Source: DAHUXN01 sp963811805
Lineage (GTDB): Bacteria > Acidobacteriota > Terriglobia > Acidiferrales > UBA7541
Direction of reading: 5' to 3'
DNA: 64,000 nucleotides
NCBI GenBank assembly: GCA_963811805.1
Contig: CAWESU010000003.1
Location: forward strand, 186,001 to 250,000
The notes beneath the pieces are model-generated. The model was not told the DNA's origin, did no database searches, and saw only the letters and a program-made list of their open reading frames with translations. A program made the position numbers and the translations under genes. Below, piece by piece: positions 1-7,779 of the stretch; position 1 is the first letter of the stretch; the number at the start of each line of letters is the position of its first letter.

Positions 1-1
1 A

Positions 2-403
2 GCGCTGGTGCTGTTTGCGCTCTCGACGGTGTGGGCCGGGGATACCGTTGCGTTTTTCGTAGGCAAATCGATTGGGCGATTGAAAATGGCGCCGGCGCTT
101 TCTCCGAAGAAGACCTGGGAAGGAGCAATCGGAAACGTGGTTGGTTCGCTCATCGCGGGATACTTCTTCGCGCGGTGGCAAAATGGCGACTTGACGGCGT
201 GGTTGGCAACGGCGGCGCTGGCGAACATCGCGGGGCAAGTGGGCGATCTGGTAGAATCAGCATATAAGCGTGGCGCGGGCGTGAAAGATTCCGGCGCAAT
301 GCTCCCAGGACACGGTGGAATGCTGGACCGCATCGATAGCTTGATTTTCGCCGCACCGGTTGTATGGCTTGCCGCAGGTTGGCTGCTGCAGGGCCGGCTG
401 TAA
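2..403 (+). CDS. cdsA: Phosphatidate cytidylyltransferase, C-terminal part
   Basis: The gene is cut by the window start, so only about the last 133 residues are seen. The family makes CDP-diacylglycerol from phosphatidic acid and CTP in the inner membrane, the branch point of phospholipid synthesis. The C-terminal signature is complete: SPKKTWEG, then KRGAGVKDSGAMLPGHGG followed by MLDRID, which carries the conserved Lys-Asp and Asp-Arg-x-Asp metal/CTP-binding residues. Hydrophobic stretches flank the signature, as expected for a multi-pass protein. It heads the order cdsA-dxr-rseP, which is widespread in bacteria and supports the call. The open frame runs through the left edge, so no start can be assigned. 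Confidence 0.95.
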   Translation, partial: ALVLFALSTVWAGDTVAFFVGKSIGRLKMAPALSPKKTWEGAIGNVVGSLIAGYFFARWQNGDLTAWLATAALANIAGQVGDLVESAYKRGAGVKDSGAMLPGHGGMLDRIDSLIFAAPVVWLAAGWLLQGRL

Positions 404-433
404 GGAAATTTAATCGCTGCTCCAAGGAAGATC

Positions 434-667
434 ATGAGCGTCTTTTCGTTCTTCAGGAAGAAGCCAACCCCAACCGGTAAGCCTATCGTTCGTTGGAGCC
501 CATGTTGTTTCTGTGGGCTCGACATTGCGGAGAGCAAGACCGACCCGTGCTGGCTGACTGTTTCGCCTCAGTCGAAAAAGTGGCAAACGTGGTTTTGTCA
601 TGCGCAATGTTTCAAATCACTTCTGACGAAAAACAGTGAGGTGGACCTTTCTCCTGCCCATTTCTGA
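434..667 (+). CDS. Small Cys-rich hypothetical protein (77 aa)
   Basis: I do not recognise a family. The ATG lies 30 bases after the cdsA stop and the TGA stop directly abuts the dxr ATG, so it sits as a cotranscribed gene inside the cdsA-dxr-rseP cluster. The protein has a basic N-terminus (FFRKKPTPTGK) and six cysteines (24, 25, 27, 39, 55, 59) plus His56. The CxxC pair at 24/27 and the CHxxC group at 55-59 could form a single zinc site. There is no signal peptide or membrane segment. The tight fit between the flanking genes argues for a real gene; the zinc idea is inference. Confidence 0.6.
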   Translation: MSVFSFFRKKPTPTGKPIVRWSPCCFCGLDIAESKTDPCWLTVSPQSKKWQTWFCHAQCFKSLLTKNSEVDLSPAHF

Positions 668-1840
668 ATGAAACGCATATCTATTCTCGGATCGACGGGC
701 TCGATTGGGCGACAGTGCCTGAAGGTGGTCGACTCACTTCCCGGAAGATTTGAAGTGGTGGCCATCGCCGCGGGCAAAAATGTGGAACTCGCGGCGGAGC
801 AGGCGCGGAAGTACAAGGCAAGAGTAGTGTCCGCAGCGACGTGCGAGGGCGCGAAGGAACTGAAAGAGCGGCTGGCGCGCGCGAAGGTGAATCCGATGCC
901 GGAGATTTTGTGCGGCGCGGAGGGGATGGAGCGCGTGGCGACGCATCCCGACGCGGACACGCTGCTCTCGGCGGCAGTGGGAGTGGTGGGACTGCCTGCG
1001 ACGTACAAGGCGGTGCAGCAGGGAAAGAACCTGGCGCTCGCGAACAAAGAAGTGTTGGTGGCCGCGGGCGAATTGGTGATGGCGGCGGCGCAACGGCAAG
1101 GAAAAGCGGTGCTGCCGGTAGACAGCGAGCACAACGCGATACATCAATGTTTGCGCGCCGGGGAGCGGCGGGAGGTCAAGAAGCTGGTGCTGACGGCTTC
1201 GGGCGGGCCGTTTCGCAAGACGCCGATATCAAAACTGAAGAAAGTGACTCCGGCGCAGGCCTTGGCGCATCCCAATTGGAAGATGGGGAAGAGAATTACC
1301 ACCGATTCGGCGACGTTGATGAACAAAGGATTTGAGGTGATCGAGGCAAGATGGCTGTTTGGGATGCGGCCGGAGCAGATCGACGTGGTGATACACCCGC
1401 AGTCGACGATTCACTCCATGGTGGAGTTCGTGGACGGTTCAATTCTGGCACAGCTGGGACCAACGGATATGCGCATGCCGATCCAATATGCGCTAACCTA
1501 TCCGGAGCGAGTGGCATCCAACGGATTTGCCCTGGATTGGACTGCTCTGAAGCAACTCGATTTCGAGCCGGTACCCTGGAAGAAATTCCCATGCCTGCGA
1601 TTGGCGCGGGAAGCGATGGAGACGGGCGGCGCGGCGCCGTGCGCTTTGAATGCGGCGGACGAAGAGAGCGTGGCCGCGTTTCTGGAGGGACGGTTGGCGT
1701 TCACGGGAATCGCGGAAGTGATCGAGAGCGTGCTGGAGCGGATGCCGCGGGTGAGTTTCAAAAGTATGGATGACGTGCTGAGCGCCGACCAGGAGGCGCG
1801 GCGAATCGCGCGAGAAGAGATCGAAAAGAGGGAAGATTAG
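668..1840 (+). CDS. dxr: 1-deoxy-D-xylulose 5-phosphate reductoisomerase
   Basis: This enzyme converts DXP to 2-C-methyl-D-erythritol 4-phosphate with NADPH, the committed step of the MEP isoprenoid pathway in the cytosol. The 390 residues match the usual length. The N-terminal nucleotide loop GSTGSIG is at residues 8-14. Metal ligands are recognisable as D152 and E154 in VDSEHNAI and E223 in MNKGFEVIEARWLF. The active-site loop HPNWKMGKRI and the segment HPQSTIHSMVEF are also present. The ATG touches the stop of the preceding small ORF, and rseP starts 5 bases after the stop, so the genes are probably cotranscribed. Confidence 0.97.
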   Translation: MKRISILGSTGSIGRQCLKVVDSLPGRFEVVAIAAGKNVELAAEQARKYKARVVSAATCEGAKELKERLARAKVNPMPEILCGAEGMERVATHPDADTLLSAAVGVVGLPATYKAVQQGKNLALANKEVLVAAGELVMAAAQRQGKAVLPVDSEHNAIHQCLRAGERREVKKLVLTASGGPFRKTPISKLKKVTPAQALAHPNWKMGKRITTDSATLMNKGFEVIEARWLFGMRPEQIDVVIHPQSTIHSMVEFVDGSILAQLGPTDMRMPIQYALTYPERVASNGFALDWTALKQLDFEPVPWKKFPCLRLAREAMETGGAAPCALNAADEESVAAFLEGRLAFTGIAEVIESVLERMPRVSFKSMDDVLSADQEARRIAREEIEKRED

Positions 1841-1845
1841 ACGTC

Positions 1846-3162
1846 ATGAGTCATAGCTGGGTCGGCATAGTCGCGGCAGTGGTTGGCCTGGGCATCATGA
1901 TCCTGGTGCACGAGTGGGGCCATTTCATAATGGCGCGATTGTGCGGTGTACGCGTGGTGGTGTTTTCCATTGGGTTTGGAAACCGCATTTTTGGGTGGAA
2001 GCGCGGCGCCACAGATTACCGAGTCAGCATTTTTCCGTTCGGCGGGTACGTGAGGATGGCGGGAGACAATCCCGCGGAAGAGCACACCGGCGCGCCGGAT
2101 GAATTCCTGTCTCAGCCGAGATGGAAACGGCTGCTGATTATCCTTGCCGGGCCGTTCATGAATTTCGTGCTGGCCTTTGCTGTGCTGTGGGGATTGTTCA
2201 TGGTCGGCGTGCCCGTGCCAGCGTACTCTCGCCAGCCGGTTCAAGTGGCCGGGGTGATTCCAGGGTCTCCGGCAGAAAAAGCGGGGCTCGAAGCCGGGGA
2301 CAAAATCGTCGCGATTGGCGGGACAGCGGTCTCCGATTGGGACGAGGCGTTTGCCAGTTCGTCGATTGTGCCGGGGCAGGAGCTTTCGCTTGGAGTGGAA
2401 CGTGCAGGGAAGGTGATTCCGATAAACGTGCCGGTCCCGCAGGGCCTGAGCGACGGTTTTAGCGTTCTGGGCTGCGCGCAAGAGCGCGTGGAGGTCGATT
2501 CGGTCGCGCCGGGAGATCCGGCGGCGAAAGCAGGTTTGAAGGCCGACGACGTGATCACGTCCATCAACGGCGAACCGATCGTCAATAGCGACATAGCGGT
2601 GGCGATAATCAAGCAATCCGATGGCAAAGCGCTGACGATAGGTGTGCGGCGTGGCGGAAAAGATCTCTCCATGACGCTGAGTCCGGTTTATACGGATCCG
2701 GGGGACGGCGGCGGGAAACGGTGGGTGATCGGCGCGACCTTTCGCCCCGGGGAAACAATTCACGAAGCATATTCTTTTTTGGGGGCCGCGCAGCAATCCT
2801 GGGACAGAAACATCGATATGTCGGGGAAGATTTTTTCGTTTGTCGGCGGGCTGTTCTCCGGACGCTTCTCACTCAGGGACGCAGCAGGCCCGGTGGGAAT
2901 CGTTAAAGTTTCGATTCAGCAGGCGAAGCTGGGCGCCGCTGAGTTCATTTTCTTCATGGCTTTTCTGAGCGTCGATCTGGGAATTCTGAACCTGCTTCCG
3001 ATACCGATTCTCGATGGCGGCCACGTACTGATGCTGGCAATCGAAGGGTCGCTGCGGCGAGATTTGAGCGTGGCGGTGAAAGAGCGTTTTCTGACCGCGG
3101 GCTTGGTTTTTCTGCTGGCGGTCATCGGATACGTCACGTATTTCGACATCTTGAGGCACTGA
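1846..3162 (+). CDS. rseP: RIP zinc metalloprotease RseP (site-2 protease)
   Basis: This is an inner-membrane intramembrane protease that cleaves anti-sigma factors and remnant signal peptides. The 438-residue protein has the zinc motif HEWGH at residues 22-26 in the first membrane helix and the second catalytic motif NLLPIPILDGGH near residue 383. Between them are two PDZ-like domains, recognisable from VIPGSPAEKAGLEAGDKI and from SVAPGDPAAKAGLKADDVI. The ending is a hydrophobic helix. It is directly downstream of dxr, a conserved arrangement. An ECF sigma/anti-sigma pair occurs at 38.3-39.5 kb and could be a substrate system, but nothing in the sequence links them. Confidence 0.95.
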   Translation: MSHSWVGIVAAVVGLGIMILVHEWGHFIMARLCGVRVVVFSIGFGNRIFGWKRGATDYRVSIFPFGGYVRMAGDNPAEEHTGAPDEFLSQPRWKRLLIILAGPFMNFVLAFAVLWGLFMVGVPVPAYSRQPVQVAGVIPGSPAEKAGLEAGDKIVAIGGTAVSDWDEAFASSSIVPGQELSLGVERAGKVIPINVPVPQGLSDGFSVLGCAQERVEVDSVAPGDPAAKAGLKADDVITSINGEPIVNSDIAVAIIKQSDGKALTIGVRRGGKDLSMTLSPVYTDPGDGGGKRWVIGATFRPGETIHEAYSFLGAAQQSWDRNIDMSGKIFSFVGGLFSGRFSLRDAAGPVGIVKVSIQQAKLGAAEFIFFMAFLSVDLGILNLLPIPILDGGHVLMLAIEGSLRRDLSVAVKERFLTAGLVFLLAVIGYVTYFDILRH

Positions 3163-3163
3163 T

Positions 3164-3646
3164 ATGGCGCAGAGCGCAGCTCGACGTGTTTCCACCGGCG
3201 AACGCATCAACGTCCACGAAAAACCGGGGCAGCTTCAAAAACAATTAGCAGCGCGGTCGATCCGGCTGACACGGCAGCGGCGAGTGGTGCTGCAGGTGAT
3301 GGAAACAGCCCCTCGACATCTGGATGCGGGCGAAATCCTGGCGCGGGCGCAGAAGATCGACCCGCAAATCACGCGCGTAACGGTGTATCGCACGCTGGAC
3401 CTGCTGAAGCATCACGGTTTGATCGACGAGCTGGACCTTCTTCATTTGCGCGGCCACCGGCACTATTATGAGAGCCATGGCCCGCGCGACCACATTCACA
3501 TCGCCTGCCTGCGCTGCGGCAAGGTGCGCGAATTCGAGAGCGAACTGTACGAGCAGCTCAAACAGCAGATCGAGCAGGATTTTGAAATGAAGGTCACCGT
3601 GGCGCGCACGGAAGTGGGCGGATACTGCAAGAACTGCAAAAGCTAG
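3164..3646 (+). CDS. Fur/PerR-family transcriptional regulator
   Basis: A 160-residue winged-helix metalloregulator. The DNA-binding region includes TRQRRVVLQVM and the recognition-helix segment TRVTVYRTLDLLKHHGLI. The dimerisation domain has the histidine-rich stretch DHIHIACLRCGKV and a second cysteine pair in YCKNCKS at the C-terminus; together the two CxxC pairs form the structural zinc site of this family. About 25 extra residues precede the usual N-terminus, so a later start is possible, but no ATG lies between. It begins two bases after the rseP stop. Whether it senses iron, zinc or peroxide cannot be decided from sequence. Confidence 0.9.
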   Translation: MAQSAARRVSTGERINVHEKPGQLQKQLAARSIRLTRQRRVVLQVMETAPRHLDAGEILARAQKIDPQITRVTVYRTLDLLKHHGLIDELDLLHLRGHRHYYESHGPRDHIHIACLRCGKVREFESELYEQLKQQIEQDFEMKVTVARTEVGGYCKNCKS

Positions 3647-3683
3647 GCTTCTCTCGTTTACTCCCGAACTTCTCCAGATTTCT

Positions 3684-4655
3684 TCAGGAAGCCTTGCAGA
3701 GGCGGCGGGCGGCGTCGAGGCGCGAGAAGAATGAGCGCGCCTGCGCGATGTCCTGCCGAATTTGCGCGCGCAGGGCTTCTGGGCCGGAGAATTTTTTCTC
3801 GTCGCGGAGGCGATGCCAGAAGCGAATTTCCATTTGACCAGAAGTAATTTCCTCAGAAAAATCGAACAAGTGAGTCTCGATGGCCAGATTTGTGCCGTCG
3901 AATGTGGGTCGAATGCCGATGTTCGTGGCCGAGCGATAAGTGCGGCCGCGAACGATTGTTTCCGTTGCATACACGCCGCGTGCGGGCAGGAGTTCCTGCT
4001 CAGTGGCAAGATTCAGAGTGGGGAAAACGAAGCGGCGTCCGATCCCGGTGCCGGTGCGAATCTCGCCCGCGAGGGAAAATGGGCGCCCGAGGAGACGGGC
4101 GGCTTGCATCATGTGGCCACCCGAGATGGAGGCGCGGATGGCACTGCTGGAAACAATGACGTCACGCACGATGACCGGCGAAACGCGTTCCACCTCGAAA
4201 TCCAAAGCGTGGCCGAGCGCGGAGAGCAAAGGAACGTTTCCGGCCTGACGGTGGCCAAAGCGGAAATTTTCGCCGACGCAAATGGCGCGAGCGTGCATTG
4301 TGTCTACGAGGATGCGCCGGACGAAATCCTCGGGGGCGAGCGAGGCGACGGAGTGGTCGAAGGGCAGAACGAAGATTGCATCGAGACCGAGGGCCTGAAG
4401 ATGGGCGAGGCGCTGCTCGAGGGTCTCGATGAGCGGCGGAGCGATTTCCGGGCGGACGATGCGCAGCGGATGCGGCCAAAACGTGAGCGCCGCGGCGATA
4501 TTTTTGTCACGACGGGCGCGTTCGACCACACCTTTGACAATTTCTTGATGGCCAAGATGGACTCCATCGAAATTGCCGATGGTCAGAACGGCGCGGTCTT
4601 GCGGCCCGAAGTGAGAGGACCATTCTTGCGCGGAGTGTAGAACGGCGAAGGGCAT
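3684..4655 (-). CDS. ribF: Bifunctional riboflavin kinase/FAD synthetase
   Basis: RibF phosphorylates riboflavin to FMN and adenylates FMN to FAD. The N-terminal FMN adenylyltransferase domain shows TIGNFDGVHLGHQEIV (residues about 26-41) with the HxGH nucleotidyltransferase motif. The C-terminal flavokinase domain shows GRRFVFPTLNLA and TNIGIRPTFDG, the ATP/metal-binding PTxN motif. The length of 323 residues is normal. Its ATG overlaps the TGA of the upstream metallo-hydrolase by one base, so translation is probably coupled. No FMN riboswitch-like leader is visible, as the gene has no leader of its own. Confidence 0.96.
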   Translation of the reverse strand: MPFAVLHSAQEWSSHFGPQDRAVLTIGNFDGVHLGHQEIVKGVVERARRDKNIAAALTFWPHPLRIVRPEIAPPLIETLEQRLAHLQALGLDAIFVLPFDHSVASLAPEDFVRRILVDTMHARAICVGENFRFGHRQAGNVPLLSALGHALDFEVERVSPVIVRDVIVSSSAIRASISGGHMMQAARLLGRPFSLAGEIRTGTGIGRRFVFPTLNLATEQELLPARGVYATETIVRGRTYRSATNIGIRPTFDGTNLAIETHLFDFSEEITSGQMEIRFWHRLRDEKKFSGPEALRAQIRQDIAQARSFFSRLDAARRLCKAS

Positions 4656-5461
4656 CAGAGCGGGGCCTCGAATTGCAGGCCGTCGAAAGCGAGGCGCACG
4701 TTGGCGGGGAGCTTGGCGTTGGTGGCTTCGTGGCCGAGATCGTGGCAGATGTGCGTGAACCAGGCGTGCCGCGGCTCGAGTTCGCCGACGAGAGCGAGCG
4801 ATTGGTCGACGGTGGAATGCATGGGATGGGGAGTGTAACGGAGCGCGTCGAGGATCAGATGGTCGAGGTCGCGCAGAAGAACTTTGGAGGATTCGGGTAC
4901 GGAGCTGAAATCGGTGAGATAGGCTACCGAGCCGATGCGGAACCCTTGAACGGTGAGCGGGCCGTGTTGGGCGGGAACGGGAATGACGTGCGCGCCGAAA
5001 AGTTCAAAGGCGCCGTCGAGCGAATGAAGTTCGACCTGGGGAAGGGAACTTTCGCCAGACTGCGGTTCGAAAATATAAGCGAAGGTGCGGCGGAGAATCG
5101 CAAGAGTCTCTTCCGAGGCGTAAACCGGGACGGCGGATTTTTGCTTTTGGTTGAATGGGCGAATGTCGTCGAGACCCAGAATGTGGTCGGCGTGGGCGTG
5201 AGTGTAAAGAATGGCGTCGAGACGACCGATATGCTCGCGCAAGGCCTGCTGGCGAAAATCGGGCGTGGTGTCGATGACGACGTTGTGGCCATTGTAGGAG
5301 AGCAGTGCGGATGGTCGAGTGCGGCGATCGCGAGGATCCGCAGAGCGGCAGACTTCACAATGACACGCGAGAGTGGGGACGCCCATGGAGGTGCCGGAGC
5401 CGAGGACGGTGACGCGGAGCTGGCCGGAAGCGGGCCCAGACTGAATGTTTCCAGAAGCCAT
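4655..5461 (-). CDS. PhnP-like metallo-beta-lactamase-fold hydrolase
   Basis: A 268-residue cytosolic MBL-fold protein. The metal-binding motif THAHADHILGLDDIRPF (HxHxDH) lies near residue 97. Further metal ligands are plausible in YLTDFS and WFTHICHDLGH. The N-terminal part has GSGTSMGVPTLACHCEVC followed by DPRDRRTRPS, the Cys cluster and Arg-rich loop characteristic of PhnP-type phosphodiesterases (COG1235). PhnP itself acts on cyclic phosphoribosyl phosphate, but there is no phn cluster here, so the substrate is unknown. It sits in a tight minus-strand group, three bases after the DUF1844 gene and overlapping ribF by one base. Confidence 0.88.
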   Translation of the reverse strand: MASGNIQSGPASGQLRVTVLGSGTSMGVPTLACHCEVCRSADPRDRRTRPSALLSYNGHNVVIDTTPDFRQQALREHIGRLDAILYTHAHADHILGLDDIRPFNQKQKSAVPVYASEETLAILRRTFAYIFEPQSGESSLPQVELHSLDGAFELFGAHVIPVPAQHGPLTVQGFRIGSVAYLTDFSSVPESSKVLLRDLDHLILDALRYTPHPMHSTVDQSLALVGELEPRHAWFTHICHDLGHEATNAKLPANVRLAFDGLQFEAPL

Positions 5462-5464
5462 GAA

Positions 5465-5956
5465 CTAGCGCGCGCCCTTGGCCCCTTCGCGCATGGATTT
5501 TGCGGCGGCTTTGGAAATTTCCATGTAAGAAAGTTTGAGGCTGCCGACGACTTCGGAGAGCAGGCGGTCTTCTTCGGGTGCGAGGTTGCCGCGGGTTTTG
5601 TCGCGCAGCATGTCGAGCATGTCGATCATTTCGCGCGCGCCTTCGAGGTCAAGATAGGCCTGGCCGGTGCCGGGATCGGGAATGCCGCCAAGGAGCGCGG
5701 CGGCGTTGCGCGCCAGAAGGTCTACGAGGAGCTGAAAATTTCTGTCAGGCTTCGGCGACGGCGTTTCCTGGGGAGCGGGAGCAGATGCGGGCGCGGCGGT
5801 CTTTTCGGCTTTGGCGTCCCGCGGTGGCGGCGCAGGCTGTGATTTCGCCTGCTCGCGGGTGTGCTCTTCGGCGACCTCCGGACGCAATTCGCCTTCGGAG
5901 GTGAACAGGCGCCGGTCGACGACGCGGAATGATTCTTCAGGCTTCGGTTCGGCCAC
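5465..5956 (-). CDS. DUF1844 domain protein
   Basis: A 163-residue acidic/Ala-Pro-rich protein. Residues 1-70 are low complexity (Ala, Pro, Glu, Lys) and probably disordered. The C-terminal 90 residues match the DUF1844 pattern, with FQLLVDLLARNAAALLG, an acidic helix LDLEGAREMIDMLDML and KTRGNLAPEEDRLLS. The function of the family is unknown; it is small, alpha-helical and common in Acidobacteriota and related phyla. It is the first gene of the minus-strand group with the metallo-hydrolase and ribF, with 89 bases between its start and the window side where mazG begins in the other direction. Confidence 0.8.
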   Translation of the reverse strand: MAEPKPEESFRVVDRRLFTSEGELRPEVAEEHTREQAKSQPAPPPRDAKAEKTAAPASAPAPQETPSPKPDRNFQLLVDLLARNAAALLGGIPDPGTGQAYLDLEGAREMIDMLDMLRDKTRGNLAPEEDRLLSEVVGSLKLSYMEISKAAAKSMREGAKGAR

Positions 5957-6099
5957 GGCAGACTCCTTGGATTGACCAGAGAAAATTCTAGACGTCAGTT
6001 TACCATTATGGACAGGCAGGCGTCACGAGGGCGGGGAATTTCATCTTGTCAGCGCGCGCAGCGTGCCGTAGAGTGTGCGCTTGCTTAGAGAGATTCGTC

Positions 6100-6999
6100 T
6101 TGCCGTCACCCAAAAAGAAGCCCGGAAAACTGAAGCGGAAGACGCGAAAAGCGGCGCAAGCGCGCGGAGGTGCGAGCGGCGTCGGGAAATTGTTTGAGGA
6201 TTTGGTGGCGCTGCAGGAGCGCCTGCGCGAGCCCAATGGCTGCCCCTGGGATCGCGAGCAGACGCATCATAGTTTACGCCCGTTCCTGATTGAGGAAGCG
6301 TACGAGGTTCTGGACGCACTGGACTCGGATGACGGGCAGAAGTTCGCCGGCGAGCTGGGCGATTTGCTCCTGCAGATCGTGTTTCATGCAGAACTGGCCA
6401 GGGAAGCGGGCCGGTTCGATATTGGGGACGTGATCCGGGCAGTGCATACGAAGATGGTGCGGAGGCATCCGCACGTCTTCGGCAACGTGAAGGCGCGGAG
6501 CTCGGCGCAGGTGCTGAAAAATTGGGAACAACTCAAGGCAGAGGAGCGCGCGAGCGAGCCCGACGGAGAAAATGGGAAACGGGCGTTTCATTCGGCGCTG
6601 GAGGGGGTCCCGCGCGGACTTCCAGCGTTACTTGAAGGCTATCAATTGACGCGGCGCGCTTCGAACATTGGTTTCGATTGGAGCGATGCGGAAGGGATAC
6701 TTGAAAAAATCCGCGAGGAGGTTAACGAAGTGCGTGAAGCGTTAGGGCACGAGAAGCAGGGTTCCGCAAAAGCTCAAGTTGAAGTGGAAGCAGAGATCGG
6801 TGACTTATTTTTCTCGATTGTGAATTTGGCGCGATTCACAGGTATTGACCCGGAACGCGCACTGAAGCGCGCGAACGAGAAATTTTCGCAGCGATTTCAG
6901 TGGATGGAACGGAAAGCGTCGGCGGGCGGAAGTCGGCTCGCCGACGTTCCGCGCACGGAGATGGAAGAATTATGGAACGAGTCGAAGGCCCGGGCGTAG
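6100..6999 (+). CDS. mazG: Nucleoside triphosphate pyrophosphohydrolase MazG
   Basis: MazG hydrolyses NTPs and dNTPs to monophosphates and pyrophosphate as housekeeping. The two-domain form is seen. The first domain has CPWDREQTHHSLRPFL, the helix IEEAYEVLDAL and ELGDLLLQIVFH, which form the EExxE and ExxD metal site. The second repeats this as IREEVNEVREAL and EAEIGDLFFSIVNLAR. I chose TTG at 6100 (product 299 aa) because it precedes a basic linker and no ATG occurs before the domain; a TTG at 6046 is the alternative. The 3' end carries one copy of the GTCGGC-NN-GCCGAC palindrome and overlaps the next gene by 28 bases. Confidence 0.93.
   Translation: MPSPKKKPGKLKRKTRKAAQARGGASGVGKLFEDLVALQERLREPNGCPWDREQTHHSLRPFLIEEAYEVLDALDSDDGQKFAGELGDLLLQIVFHAELAREAGRFDIGDVIRAVHTKMVRRHPHVFGNVKARSSAQVLKNWEQLKAEERASEPDGENGKRAFHSALEGVPRGLPALLEGYQLTRRASNIGFDWSDAEGILEKIREEVNEVREALGHEKQGSAKAQVEVEAEIGDLFFSIVNLARFTGIDPERALKRANEKFSQRFQWMERKASAGGSRLADVPRTEMEELWNESKARA
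6932..6945. repeat. Palindrome GTCGGC-TC-GCCGAC inside mazG
   Basis: Copy of the recurrent palindrome inside the mazG coding region near its 3' end, translated as Ser-Arg-Leu-Ala-Asp. It ends 27 bases before the ATG of the overlapping GNAT gene. Confidence 0.6.
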
Positions 7000-7754
7000 C
7001 ACGCACGCCGATCACGGTACGGCATTGCGCGACGCTCGAGGAATATGAAGAGTGCGTGCGGCTGCAACTGATTACTTGGGGCGAGGACCTGGTGGTGCCG
7101 TCGGGGCTGTTCGTGGTGGCGCGCGAAACCGGCGGGCAAACGCTGGGCGCCTTCGCAGGCAATCAAATGGTCGGCTTCACGCTGGGGCTTGCGGGCATCC
7201 ACGAAGGGAAGCCGATCATCCATTCGCACATGACTGCAGTGCTCGCGGAGTTTCGCGATCGCGGCATCGGGCGGATGCTGAAGCTGGCGCAGCGGAACGA
7301 TTGTCTCTCGCGGGGGATTCACCTGGTGGAGTGGACTTTCGATCCCCTGGAGCTGAAAAACGCGCATTTCAATATCAATCGCCTTGGCGCGGTGGTCAAA
7401 CGGTACATTCCCAATTGCTATGGAGTTACGGAGAGCCCTCTACATGCGGGGTTGCCAACGGACCGGTTTGTGGCGGAGTGGTATCTTGATTCGCCGCGCG
7501 TCGCCGCGATTTTGCGGGGCGAGACGCCGAAAACGAGCGCCACGGCGGTGCGCGTTACGATCCCGCAAGACATCAGCGCCAGGAAGCAGGTAGAACCGGC
7601 GGCGGGGGCGCGCGTGCAGAGCGAGATGCGCGAGCAGTTCCTAGACTACATGAAGAAAGGGTACGTGATCACAGGATTGGAAATCGGACCGAAGGAAGCA
7701 AGCTACGTATTGGAAGAGGAAAGCCAGATCGCGTCACAAATCGCCGCGAAATAG
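6972..7754 (+). CDS. GNAT-family acyltransferase (COG3375-like)
   Basis: A 260-residue protein with the GNAT acyl-CoA-binding core: TLGAFAGNQMVGFTLGL, then HSHMTAVLAEFRDRGIGRMLK, where RDRGIG is the pyrophosphate loop of motif A. The start is taken at ATG 6972, inside the end of mazG, since it gives the normal N-terminus. It lies 25 bases before an N-succinylamino acid racemase/OSBS-like gene. In Geobacillus a GNAT N-succinyltransferase pairs with such a racemase for D-amino-acid conversion; the same role here is inference from context. The C-terminal 60 residues are not part of the GNAT core and I cannot assign them. Confidence 0.85.
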   Translation: MERVEGPGVARTPITVRHCATLEEYEECVRLQLITWGEDLVVPSGLFVVARETGGQTLGAFAGNQMVGFTLGLAGIHEGKPIIHSHMTAVLAEFRDRGIGRMLKLAQRNDCLSRGIHLVEWTFDPLELKNAHFNINRLGAVVKRYIPNCYGVTESPLHAGLPTDRFVAEWYLDSPRVAAILRGETPKTSATAVRVTIPQDISARKQVEPAAGARVQSEMREQFLDYMKKGYVITGLEIGPKEASYVLEEESQIASQIAAK

Positions 7755-7779
7755 CGTACAAAAATAAGGGCGGAATCGA

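Noticed and set aside
4673..5842. Plus-strand open frame (389 codons) opposite the metallo-hydrolase and DUF1844 genes
   Set aside because: Gly/Val/Glu-rich shadow of two minus-strand genes with clear motifs; no start signal or known domain.
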